From the NCBI GenBank assembly GCA_964624145.1, contig CAZUXT010000012.1, positions 11,710-75,709 on the forward strand: 64,000 bases of DNA, written 5' to 3'. This DNA is from WJMT01 sp964624145. GTDB lineage: Bacteria > Acidobacteriota > Aminicenantia > Aminicenantales > Aminicenantaceae. Shown piece after piece: positions 43,229 to 51,557 of the stretch. Each line of letters opens with the position of its first letter. Position 1 is the first letter of the stretch. Both the position numbers and the translations under genes were made by a program. The notes beneath the pieces were generated by a model. It worked only from the letters and a program-made list of their open reading frames with translations, was not told where the DNA came from and searched no databases.

Positions 43229-45583
43229 TTATTCATGCCTCAAGCTGTTTATGGGATTTGCCAATGCAGCTTTAAGTGTCTGGAAGCTAACCGTTATCAT
43301 AGCTATTATCAGAACAATCACTGCTGCAAAAATAAAAATAAAGAGATTCGGTGAAGCGTGGTAAGCAAAACTTGACAGCCACTTTTTCATTAAAAAATAG
43401 GCGAGCGGCCAGGCAATTATATTGGATGCAATTATCCATTTGGAAAACTGTTGGGAGAGAAGAAAGAAGATAGAAGGAATAGAAGCCCCAAAGACTTTTC
43501 GGATCCCGATTTCCTTTGTTCTCTGTTCCGCTGTATAAGAAGCCATGCCGAAAAGCCCCAGGCATGCTATAAAAATAGCTAAAAACGTTGAGATGTTTAT
43601 GAGGGTGTTAACTTTTCGATCACTTTTATAGAGATCATTGATATCCTCATCCAGAAACCGAAACTCAAAAGGATATTCCGGTGCTACCTTCATCCAGCTT
43701 CCTTTGATTGCCGCAAGTGTTTTTGGAAGATTTTGTGACTGGATCTTAACCAAAAGCCTGTCATAATCGACCGGAGTATGGATTATTCCAAGAGGAGCAA
43801 TGGCTTCATGAAGAGATTCAAAGTGATAATCTTCTACAACTCCGATGATACGGAAATCATCACGCACCCTTTTTCCAATAGGATCCTTCATGCCCATGGC
43901 TTTGATGGCTGTTTCATTAAGCACAATAGGAAGTTCATCTCCGCTTGTTTCATCTTCTCTGAAAAACCTGCCTTCAACAAGATCAATGTTAAAAACTGTC
44001 AGATAATCATGATCAACAGAGAGCAGATGCAACAGATAGTTGGCATCTGTATCTCTCCCTTCCCAGTCATCCAGGCTTATTGACAAAAAATTGCCAGCAG
44101 GAGAGTCAGAAGCCGCTGTAACCGATATGACCGAACCATTTCTTAAAATTTCATTTTTAAGGACCTGAGATTTTTCCTCCAAGCCTCCTTTCATATCAAG
44201 ACAGACAATATAGTCTTTTTCGATTCCCAAATTCATATTTCGTATGTAATGCATCTGGCGGTTAAAAACTATGGTGGCAATAACCAAACAGATGGTCAGC
44301 ACAAACTGAGATAAAACCAGTATTTTTCGGAACGACCCACCACTGCCTTCAGATGAAAATCTCCTTCTCAATGTTTTAACGGGCTGTAAAGAGGAGAGAA
44401 CAAAAGCAGGGTAGCTTCCAGCAATCACTCCGGTCAGAACAGCGATCCCCAAAAGACCGAGAACAAGTAATGAAGGGGAAAATATACGTAGATTCAACTC
44501 TTTTCCAGTCAGAGAATTAAAGGCAGGCAGAGCCAGCTGAGCGAGGATAACGGCAAAAAGGAGTGCCAATAAAGCAAGCACTACGGATTCAGCAAAGAAT
44601 TGAAAAATGAGATTTCTCTGCTTGGCCCCGATTACTTTCCTCACTCCGACCTCACGGGCACGGTTCTCAGACCGGGCTGTAGACAGATTCATGAAATTGA
44701 CACAGGCCATAAGGAGAATTAAAAGGGCGATCAGAGAAAAAATATAGACATATTTGATATCCCCTTCCGTGCCAGAGGCTTCGATCCCTGCTGAATAAAG
44801 ATGTATTTTTGTCAAAGGCTGGAGCGAAACAGTCATGATAGTGTCTTCACTATATTTTTTTAAGAAATCCTCAATTTGTGTATTGAATTCTTGATAATCT
44901 GTGTGCTCATTGAGGAGTACATAGGTATTGATCCCAAATGTTCCCCAATCGTTCATCTCCCAATCATATTTTTTCAGAACTTCAAAAGGAACGACAAAAT
45001 CAAATTTTATATCTGAGTTTTGCGGAATGTTTTTCAGAACGCCCGTGACCTGAAATTCATGGGCTCCGTCCACTTTAACAACCTGCCCTATAGGATCCTT
45101 TTCTCCGAAGTACTTTTTGGCCATTTCCTCAGTCAGAATGAGAGATGATGGATCTGATAGAACGGTGTCCTTATTCCCTCTAAGGAGAGGAAAAGTAAAT
45201 ATTTCTAACAGTTCGGGATCAGCGAAAGCAAAATCATTCTCGTAGAAGCTGATATCTCCAACCCTAACAATTCTTCCTCTGTACCGCCTTAAACGAGCCG
45301 TTTCCAAAACCTGCGGATAGTCTTTTTTTAAAGCAGGACCAAATCCCGTGGGAAACAGGGGATAAGAGAGGGCTCTTCCATCTGACATTCTTTCATGCTC
45401 AACAGCACGAAAGATCTGATCTGCCTTTTCATGGAACCGGTTAAAACTCAGCTCGTTCTGAACCCAGAGAAGTATTAAAATGCATGCGGACATACCAACA
45501 GCAAGCCCTGCTAGGTTGATGAAAGAGTAAGCTTTATACTTTTTGATATTACGAAAAGCGACCTTAATATAGTTTTTAAGCAT
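43229..45583 (-). CDS. Orphan FtsX/MacB-type ABC permease
   Basis: A 784-residue inner-membrane permease of the same group as that at 1345. It has an N-terminal helix (about 20-42), a MacB-like periplasmic core, the NFMNLSTARS and REVGVRKVIGA motifs before the first helix cluster, and RTKEIGIRKVFGA before the last. It has no N-terminal prefix domain. No ATPase or adaptor gene is adjacent. AAAAGGAAAA is the ribosome site. A strong GGAGG also precedes a 42-codon overlapping ORF (45639-45511). A palindrome at 45669-45686 lies about 85 bp upstream. Confidence 0.9.
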   Translation of the reverse strand: MLKNYIKVAFRNIKKYKAYSFINLAGLAVGMSACILILLWVQNELSFNRFHEKADQIFRAVEHERMSDGRALSYPLFPTGFGPALKKDYPQVLETARLRRYRGRIVRVGDISFYENDFAFADPELLEIFTFPLLRGNKDTVLSDPSSLILTEEMAKKYFGEKDPIGQVVKVDGAHEFQVTGVLKNIPQNSDIKFDFVVPFEVLKKYDWEMNDWGTFGINTYVLLNEHTDYQEFNTQIEDFLKKYSEDTIMTVSLQPLTKIHLYSAGIEASGTEGDIKYVYIFSLIALLILLMACVNFMNLSTARSENRAREVGVRKVIGAKQRNLIFQFFAESVVLALLALLFAVILAQLALPAFNSLTGKELNLRIFSPSLLVLGLLGIAVLTGVIAGSYPAFVLSSLQPVKTLRRRFSSEGSGGSFRKILVLSQFVLTICLVIATIVFNRQMHYIRNMNLGIEKDYIVCLDMKGGLEEKSQVLKNEILRNGSVISVTAASDSPAGNFLSISLDDWEGRDTDANYLLHLLSVDHDYLTVFNIDLVEGRFFREDETSGDELPIVLNETAIKAMGMKDPIGKRVRDDFRIIGVVEDYHFESLHEAIAPLGIIHTPVDYDRLLVKIQSQNLPKTLAAIKGSWMKVAPEYPFEFRFLDEDINDLYKSDRKVNTLINISTFLAIFIACLGLFGMASYTAEQRTKEIGIRKVFGASIPSIFFLLSQQFSKWIIASNIIAWPLAYFLMKKWLSSFAYHASPNLFIFIFAAVIVLIIAMITVSFQTLKAALANPINSLRHE

Positions 45584-45668
45584 GATATTTTCCTTTTATC
45601 CGTTATTTCAGCAAAATTCATGCCAATATAGGCATTCATGAGGAACCTCCATAGACCTTCCTTCTTAA

Positions 45669-45686
45669 ATGTTCGTAACCGAACAT
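45669..45686. promoter_or_regulatory. Perfect palindrome, possible operator
   Basis: ATGTTCG and CGAACAT arms of 7 bp are separated by TAAC. It lies in the divergent region between the permease (minus strand) and the exported protein at 45835 (plus strand). The core TGTTC-N6-GAACA recurs at 54335-54350 before another permease gene (14 of 16 bases the same). Confidence 0.55.
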
Positions 45687-45736
45687 CCTCTGTCCGTTTA
45701 TGTACAAAAAGAGGGAAGAATAGTACAGAATTCCCA

Positions 45737-45766
45737 TTGACTTCATCTCGTTCTTGTTTGTACTAT
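45737..45766 (+). promoter_or_regulatory. Conserved promoter, copy 9
   Basis: The -35 is TTGACT at 45737-45742 and the -10 is TACTAT at 45761-45766, with an 18-bp spacer. AATTCCCATTGAC around the -35 is repeated at 61767-61778, just downstream of the insertion sequence. Confidence 0.65.
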
Positions 45767-45834
45767 GGGATATATATCTTAAAAGATGAAAACCAACAAA
45801 ATCCTCCAAAATTCACTATAAAAGGAGAACAACA

Positions 45835-46665
45835 ATGAAAAAAAAGATATTAATTCTGCTTCTCTGGTCATTCATCATCTTTCCCATTCTTCCTGTCTAT
45901 CCGGTCCAAAAACAAGATGTAGAGAAAGAGATTTTAAGCCGTTTTTCTTTGAACCATACGGTCTATCAGGGAGGAAGCGGCTTCAGCATGAAAATCATTG
46001 AAAAAACCGAATCCACTGACACACTTTCCCGACTTTGCGACTCTTTTCTTTCGGAAAATTTCCTTCTTATAGATTATATGGTTAAAGATCTCATGGTTAC
46101 ATATCTTAAAACCAGAGACCAAAGCATAAAAGAACCCGATGAGATCATCGCCCGATACAAACTTTTTATGAATGAAAATAAAGAAAAGCTGGCTCCGGTC
46201 ATATCCATGTTCGCTTCTTATCTCAGATGGAAAGGTCAAGAAATAACAGGCATAGAGGCATCATCCAAACAAGAAATCACTCTTTCTGAATTCAAAGCCG
46301 CAGCTGTAAGAAACATACTTCCATTAAAATTCAGTGATAAAGGCCAGATCATGTATAAAATTTGTGTGGCCGGTGAAGGATTTATTGACTATGGCGCTCG
46401 AAACGCTGTACTCGAGGCTTTCACTTTTGACACAGTCATGAATGCCCTGAAAAACGACTCCCTCAAACCTATCACTGACAAACCAATCCAGATAGTAAAG
46501 GAACTGAACCTCTCAAATGATATGGATACTGCCATAAAAAGAGCTCAAGGAATTTTTTGGGCTCTTCTTTTTAAAGATCCTGAATTCCAAAAGCTCCTTA
46601 TGGATCCATACCAAGAGAAAAAGGCTTACCTTCCCTTTATCATAATCAAAGATTCCGAAGAATGA
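45835..46665 (+). CDS. Uncharacterised exported protein
   Basis: A 276-residue protein with signal peptide MKKKILILLLWSFIIFPILPVYP and a mainly helical, Lys/Glu-rich body with no motif I recognise. AAAAGGAG is the ribosome site and the promoter at 45737 serves it. It is AT-rich by eye, like the genes up to about 48 kb. Confidence 0.75.
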   Translation: MKKKILILLLWSFIIFPILPVYPVQKQDVEKEILSRFSLNHTVYQGGSGFSMKIIEKTESTDTLSRLCDSFLSENFLLIDYMVKDLMVTYLKTRDQSIKEPDEIIARYKLFMNENKEKLAPVISMFASYLRWKGQEITGIEASSKQEITLSEFKAAAVRNILPLKFSDKGQIMYKICVAGEGFIDYGARNAVLEAFTFDTVMNALKNDSLKPITDKPIQIVKELNLSNDMDTAIKRAQGIFWALLFKDPEFQKLLMDPYQEKKAYLPFIIIKDSEE

Positions 46666-46806
46666 GTTCAAAAAAAGAAATTTCTGCAATTATTTTTTGA
46701 TTCCTTCAAAATCACCCTTCCAAGATATATTAAAATGAAACCTTTTCAAAGCCCTTAGGTTTATATCTTATAGGAAATTCTTTTAAATACCTTGGAGAAA
46801 GGAACC

Positions 46807-47829
46807 ATGAAAAATAAAAAAAATTTAAAATTCTCAACAATCCTCTTGGGTATGATTTTTCTTTTCTCAGCAGTGGTTGTATCCGATGAAAAATCCGTCT
46901 CTCTTATTGAGAATTTAGCCATCGGAGTTGACTATGGAGACGAAAACATGATGTTCGGCAGTGTCAGTGACATCCAATTGGACGCAGAAGAAAATATCTA
47001 TATCCTTGACGGAAAAGAGTTTAGAATTCAAGTTTTCAATCCCCAAGGCGGATTTCTAAGAAGCATCCCCATAAAAAAGGGGCAGGGGCCTGAAGAGGTT
47101 TCCATGCTCCTTGGATTTGCTGTTCATCCCGATGGATTGATTTCCATCTATGACAGTGCCGGGGGTAAAGTCTTGAATTTTGATGATAAGGGATCCTGTC
47201 AAAATTATTTTAAGCTGGATTTTCAGGCCTTTGATATCAAACACTACAAGGATGGACAAATCGCCGTTCTGGGATTCAACAATGACCTGGGTATTCATAT
47301 TTACAACCGCAAAGGAGACAGGCTTTTCTCCTTTGCAGAGCCCTTTTCTCTTCCTTCAAGAATGTCCAAGTACAAAGATGCCCCGTTTACTAAATTTCCT
47401 ATGAAATTCAGTTCTTCGGGCGACGGAACTGTATTCATCCCGAATCCCCACAAATATGAAATCCGTATCTATGAAGACGGTCAATTATCAGGGAATATAA
47501 AGGAAAAAAGTGATTTTTTCAGACCAATGACAATCCAAGGAGGGAAAGGAGAAGGGGGGAAAAGTTATATGAGCGTCTTTTTCCCTACTGTCTCAGTTCT
47601 TATGCATGAAGATATAATGTATGTCACCATCCGCGGGATTCCTGTAATCGGAGAAGAAGAAAGCAAAAGCCAGATGCAAATCTATAAAAACCAAAAGCTA
47701 ATACACTCTCTGGATGTTAAAGGATTTCCATCGGCCATAGATTCCAAGGGAAGACTTTATTTATCAGCCTTTAAAGAGGGATTCCCTATAATGAAGCGAT
47801 TCATCTTGGAATCTTCAGGAGATTTTTAA
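46807..47829 (+). CDS. Exported six-bladed beta-propeller protein
   Basis: A 340-residue exported protein with a signal segment (about 9-26) and NHL-like blades, for example VSDIQLDAEENIYILDGKEF, RIQVFNPQGGFLRSI and LGIHIYNRKGDRLFSF. KKGQGPEEV matches the GxGPG turn seen in its relative at 39606. No catalytic residues are evident; binding at the envelope is likely. The ATG at 46807 has AAAGGA; a TTG at 46792 in frame would overlap this site. Confidence 0.78.
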   Translation: MKNKKNLKFSTILLGMIFLFSAVVVSDEKSVSLIENLAIGVDYGDENMMFGSVSDIQLDAEENIYILDGKEFRIQVFNPQGGFLRSIPIKKGQGPEEVSMLLGFAVHPDGLISIYDSAGGKVLNFDDKGSCQNYFKLDFQAFDIKHYKDGQIAVLGFNNDLGIHIYNRKGDRLFSFAEPFSLPSRMSKYKDAPFTKFPMKFSSSGDGTVFIPNPHKYEIRIYEDGQLSGNIKEKSDFFRPMTIQGGKGEGGKSYMSVFFPTVSVLMHEDIMYVTIRGIPVIGEEESKSQMQIYKNQKLIHSLDVKGFPSAIDSKGRLYLSAFKEGFPIMKRFILESSGDF

Positions 47830-47889
47830 ATAGAAAAAGTATTTCTGGTCAGAATATAAATTGATTAGATCAAAGTAGAATCTAATATT

Positions 47890-47950
47890 CCTTACAATAT
47901 AATATAAATTATTCTTGACATTATTCAGATATATGTATTATATTGTAAGG
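47890..47950 (+). promoter_or_regulatory. Promoter of padR-like gene within a 15-bp inverted repeat (probable autoregulatory operator)
   Basis: CCTTACAATATAATA (47890-47904) and TATTATATTGTAAGG (47936-47950) are perfect 15-bp inverted arms. Between and over them lie TTGACA (47915-47920) and TATATT (47939-47944), with an 18-bp spacer. The right arm covers the -10. PadR proteins commonly repress their own promoter by binding dyads of this kind. Confidence 0.75.
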
Positions 47951-47972
47951 GATATCATTTTTAGGAGAAAAA

Positions 47973-48293
47973 ATGAAGTTTCTATCACGTCCCGAAGAAA
48001 TAATTTTATTTGCAGTCATGAATTTAAAAGAAAAGGCATATTCTGTTCCAATAAAAAAGAAAGTGTCTGAAATATCAGGCAAAAAATGGTCATTTGGTGC
48101 TGTTTATGTTCCTCTTCATCGACTTGAAAAAAAAGGACTGGTTAGATCACATCTCAGCACTCCCACTCAAAAAAGAGGCGGAAGAAGCAAGCGAATTTAT
48201 GAAATCACTCCGGCCGGCCTAAAATCACTGGCTGAGGTAAGAGAGCTCCAAAAGAATATGTGGGCAGAAGAACCTGAATTTTCACTGGAATAA
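47973..48293 (+). CDS. PadR family transcriptional regulator
   Basis: A 106-residue winged-helix protein. SRPEEIILFAVMNLKEKAYSVPIKKKVSEISGKKWSFGAVYVPLHRLEKKGLV is the typical PadR DNA-binding fold (helix-turn-helix, then wing at RGGRSKRIYEITPAGLKSL). PadR proteins repress efflux or permease genes in response to small molecules. It starts 12 bp before the downstream permease gene, with which it almost certainly shares the operator-controlled promoter at 47890-47950. AGGAGA is the ribosome site. Confidence 0.92.
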   Translation: MKFLSRPEEIILFAVMNLKEKAYSVPIKKKVSEISGKKWSFGAVYVPLHRLEKKGLVRSHLSTPTQKRGGRSKRIYEITPAGLKSLAEVRELQKNMWAEEPEFSLE

Positions 48294-48305
48294 ACTGGGT
48301 TTTTC

Positions 48306-50888
48306 ATGACCAAGGGAAAAAAACCTCCTCATCTCCTTGAACGGTTACTTCGCTCTATTCTGCCAAGATACTTAGGAGATACGGTCCTCGGTGACTTTGA
48401 GGAGGAATATGACCTGATTGCAAACTCAAAAGGGCATAGACATGCAAATCTCTGGTATTTCACACAGATTTTAAAGTCTCTTCCGCCATTCGTGTGCGAT
48501 GCTATTAAATGGGGGGTTGTTATGTTTCGAAACTATATGAAAGTTACATTAAGGACCATTGGAAGGCATAAAGTATTCGCATTCATTAATATCTTTGGTC
48601 TGGCTGTGGGAATGGCCTGTGTGATCATCATTATGCTCTGGGTTCGGTATGAGAACAGCTTTGACAGGCACCATGAAAAAGCAAATCGGATTTTCCGTAT
48701 AGCCAAAGAATCTCATGCATATCCACCTCCGCGAAAAAGCGCCATGACGCCGCCTCCTTTATCACCGGCTCTTCTGCAGGAGTTCCCTGAGGTAGAAGCA
48801 TCTGTCCGGGTTTGTGGAAGATCCGGAACGCTTTTCTCCAATGATGAGAAGCATTTCCTGGAATCTTATTATGCTGTTGATCCAAGCTTTTTTAAAATCT
48901 TTACGGTTTCTTTCGTTAAGGGAGATGCAGGTACTGCATTAAATGACCCTTATTCCATAGTCATTTCCGAAAAGATCGCCAAAAAGTATTTTAGTAATAG
49001 AGACCCTCTGGGAGAGGTCATGCAGTATGACCAAAAAACAGATTTTAAGATAACAGGCGTAATCAAAAATATGCCCTCAAATTCTCATTTAATGACAGAT
49101 ATTTTTATGCCTTATGAAACATGGGCTAAACTCTCCAACACGAATATGGAAAATTGGTGGTGGAACGGTTTTTACACTTATGTTCTCTTACGACACGGTA
49201 CCGATCCGCCCAATATTGAGGCAAAATTTGATGCCTTTGCAAAAAAGTATGGAATTCCGACTGAAAAACTTTTTCTTCAGCCTCTACAAAGCATCCATCT
49301 CCATTCCCATCTCTCCGCAGAAATAAGCCGCAACACACATATTTCAACATTGATCCTGTTCGGATCCATAGCTGTCCTTATTCTCATTATCGCCTGCATC
49401 AATTACATGAACTTAACAACAGCCCGGTCGAGTGTCCGGCTCAAAGAGGTAGGAACCCGAAAAGTGGTTGGTGCGCACAGAAGTCAGATTGCCCGTCAAT
49501 TCCTGGGTGAATCCACCATGATGTCTCTTTTCTCTTTTGCACTTTCGCTTTTTTTGGCTTTTATTTTTCTTCCTTTCTTTAATTCTCTGGCGGAACGACA
49601 ACTGTCTCTGAGCTGGGAAAGCCTCACTCAAATCCTTCCGTCAATCGTATTCCTGGTTTTATCCGTGGGATTGTTTGCCGGAAGCTACCCCGCATTCTTA
49701 CTGTCTTCCTTCAAACCCATAACCGCATTGAGAGGAATCAAGGGGAGAGGGACTCATAAAACAGGACTCCGAAATGTTCTCGTAGTTGTACAGTTTTCAG
49801 TGTCGATTATCCTTATTATAGCCACCCTGGTTGTGAGAAATCAGCTCGACTACATAAAAGATAAAGAGATGGGATTTGAAAAAGATCAGATCGTGGTAGT
49901 AACAGTGCATGGAGATGAAATCTATGAAAATGTAGGGCCGGTCCTTGAACAGTTAAAAATGAACTCGAGAATTCTGTATGCAGCCCCTTCCCAATTTTTA
50001 CCTAATGATGTGAAATCCTCAACCTTCGCGGGATGGCCGGGAATGCCCAAGGAAATAGATATTCGGATCAATGCAGGAGAGATCGGGTATAATTATACGG
50101 ATCTCTACGGGATTGAAATAGTCAAAGGAAGAAGCTTTTCCCGGGAATTTCCTTCTGATGAAAGCGGCGCTTTCCTTATTAACGAAACAGCCATGAAGGC
50201 CATGGGTGAGCATTTCCAGCTAGGTATGGGATTCAGCCACTGGGGAAGTCCTGACCCCAAAGGCAAAATCGTGGGTGTTATGAAGGATTTCCACCTTCTT
50301 TCCCTTCATGAGGAGATCAAACCCGTGTATTTCTATCTCAATCCCAACCAGGGTGTCCGGATATCCATGAAAATCCAAGGAGGGAATATTCCGGAGACCA
50401 TTGAATACATCCGAGAGACAATGAAAAAATTCTCTCCGAATTATCCTTTTGAGTACCGATTTTTTGATGATATTTTCAACATGGCTTATATGGATGAACA
50501 AAAAATGGAGAAAATATTAGCCCTCTTTGGTTTGATAGCCATCTTTATCGCCTGTATGGGGGTTTTCGGATTATCTGCCTTTCTTGTAGATCAAAAAAGG
50601 AAGGAAATAGGTATCAGAAAAGTACTGGGAGCCGATGTCCCTAAAATCGTTTATCTGTTATCAAAAGATCTGGTACGTCTTGTGCTGTTAGCGAATGTTA
50701 TTGGCTGGCCGCTCGCTTTTTATGCGGCAACCCGCTGGCTTCAAAATTTTACATACCGAACCAAAATCGGTTTAGGGATTTTTCTCCTCTCAGCTATTCT
50801 TATATTGTTTGTTTCTATGGGCACCGTGAGCTATCATGCCATTAAAGCAGCCTTAGCCAATCCAGTAGAGGCCTTAAGATATGAATAA
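48306..50888 (+). CDS. PadR-linked orphan FtsX/MacB permease with N-terminal prefix domain
   Basis: An 860-residue permease of the acidobacterial orphan-permease kind. The first 72 residues (LLERLLRSILPRYLGDTVLGDFEEEY...) form a permease-prefix domain of the second type; then come the N-terminal helix, MacB-like core, NYMNLTTARS and KEVGTRKVVGA motifs, and RKEIGIRKVLGA before the last helices. The PadR gene 12 bp upstream marks it as ligand-induced. No ribosome site is clear at 48306. An in-frame ATG at 48522 behind a GGGGGG run would yield a permease without the prefix. No ATPase gene is near. Confidence 0.9.
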   Translation: MTKGKKPPHLLERLLRSILPRYLGDTVLGDFEEEYDLIANSKGHRHANLWYFTQILKSLPPFVCDAIKWGVVMFRNYMKVTLRTIGRHKVFAFINIFGLAVGMACVIIIMLWVRYENSFDRHHEKANRIFRIAKESHAYPPPRKSAMTPPPLSPALLQEFPEVEASVRVCGRSGTLFSNDEKHFLESYYAVDPSFFKIFTVSFVKGDAGTALNDPYSIVISEKIAKKYFSNRDPLGEVMQYDQKTDFKITGVIKNMPSNSHLMTDIFMPYETWAKLSNTNMENWWWNGFYTYVLLRHGTDPPNIEAKFDAFAKKYGIPTEKLFLQPLQSIHLHSHLSAEISRNTHISTLILFGSIAVLILIIACINYMNLTTARSSVRLKEVGTRKVVGAHRSQIARQFLGESTMMSLFSFALSLFLAFIFLPFFNSLAERQLSLSWESLTQILPSIVFLVLSVGLFAGSYPAFLLSSFKPITALRGIKGRGTHKTGLRNVLVVVQFSVSIILIIATLVVRNQLDYIKDKEMGFEKDQIVVVTVHGDEIYENVGPVLEQLKMNSRILYAAPSQFLPNDVKSSTFAGWPGMPKEIDIRINAGEIGYNYTDLYGIEIVKGRSFSREFPSDESGAFLINETAMKAMGEHFQLGMGFSHWGSPDPKGKIVGVMKDFHLLSLHEEIKPVYFYLNPNQGVRISMKIQGGNIPETIEYIRETMKKFSPNYPFEYRFFDDIFNMAYMDEQKMEKILALFGLIAIFIACMGVFGLSAFLVDQKRKEIGIRKVLGADVPKIVYLLSKDLVRLVLLANVIGWPLAFYAATRWLQNFTYRTKIGLGIFLLSAILILFVSMGTVSYHAIKAALANPVEALRYE

Positions 50889-50932
50889 TTTATGGAATAA
50901 TTTATGGGAATAATTTATGGTAATTTATGGGG
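50884..50932 (+). repeat. Short tandem repeat at the permease 3' end
   Basis: AATAATTTATGG occurs three times (50884, 50896, 50909) with a shorter TAATTTATGG copy after them, leading into the GGGGACGGG of the dispersed repeat. The first unit contains the stop codon of the permease gene. Confidence 0.8.
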
Positions 50933-51026
50933 ACGGGCCCGGCCATCTTCTTTATATTCAATATGATAACAATACTTTTCCACAATTTCCTACCCTGAAA
51001 ACAATGATTTTTTAGGGCCAAAAATA
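50925..51026 (+). repeat. Dispersed repeat, copy B
   Basis: It aligns with copy A at 43075-43176: the GGGGACGGGCCCGG core, CATCTTCTTT, TACTTTTCCACA and the GGGCCAAAA end are shared, while the rest has drifted. It follows the tandem repeat directly. The 302-bp gap between genes here otherwise holds only the promoter at 51092. Confidence 0.75.
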
Positions 51027-51091
51027 CACTTCCTGAAGGTAAAAGGAAAATCTCTTTTCAGGTGATTTTTAAAGAGAAAAAGCATTTTCCG

Positions 51092-51121
51092 TTGACTGAA
51101 CTTGCCTTTTGTATGTAATAT
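51092..51121 (+). promoter_or_regulatory. Conserved promoter, copy 10
   Basis: The -35 is TTGACT at 51092-51097 and the -10 is TAATAT at 51116-51121, with an 18-bp spacer; TTTTCCG precedes the -35 as in copies 6 and 7. The -10 differs most from the group. It serves the small lipoprotein at 51191. Confidence 0.65.
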
Positions 51122-51190
51122 AAACTTCAGATTTTCTTTGGGAATAGCAATTCGAAAAAGATAATTTTTAAACTACAAAAGGAGGTTTAT

Positions 51191-51535
51191 ATGTTAAAAA
51201 AACCGAGTCCCGACAAGGGCATACTCAGCCGTCAAAGAGTGGCCTTTTTTGTCATAACAATAGCATTCCTTTTGTTTATGACCTCATGTGCAGCCGGGCC
51301 CAACACCATGGAAGATTCCCAGAACCAAAAGGGAAAGGTGGCTGGTTTCTGGGCCGGATTGTGGCACGGATTTATTTCCCTTTTCACCTTTATCATTTCG
51401 CTCTTTACTGACAAAGTCAATGTATATGAAGTCCATAACAGCGGTAACTGGTATAACTTCGGATTTATCCTGGGTGTGATGATCTTTTTCAGCGGAAGCG
51501 GTGGGGGTGCCTGCAAAAGCAAGCGTTCAAAATAA
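51191..51535 (+). CDS. Small lipoprotein with internal membrane segments
   Basis: A 114-residue predicted lipoprotein (MTSC, Cys33). After the lipobox come a hydrophobic stretch (AGFWAGLWHGFISLFTFIISLF) and a second near the end (FGFILGVMIFFSG), with VYEVHNSGNWYNFG between. The pattern is recurrent in small membrane proteins of unknown function. AAAAGGAGG precedes the ATG. The next gene's ATG is 23 bp after its stop. Confidence 0.72.
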   Translation: MLKKPSPDKGILSRQRVAFFVITIAFLLFMTSCAAGPNTMEDSQNQKGKVAGFWAGLWHGFISLFTFIISLFTDKVNVYEVHNSGNWYNFGFILGVMIFFSGSGGGACKSKRSK

Positions 51536-51557
51536 CTTTAATTTCAAAGGCTTAAAA

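Noticed and set aside
50884..50932. Tandem AATAATTTATGG units as a CRISPR-like array
   Set aside because: Units are about 12 bp, contiguous and without spacers; they are a local duplication next to the dispersed repeat.
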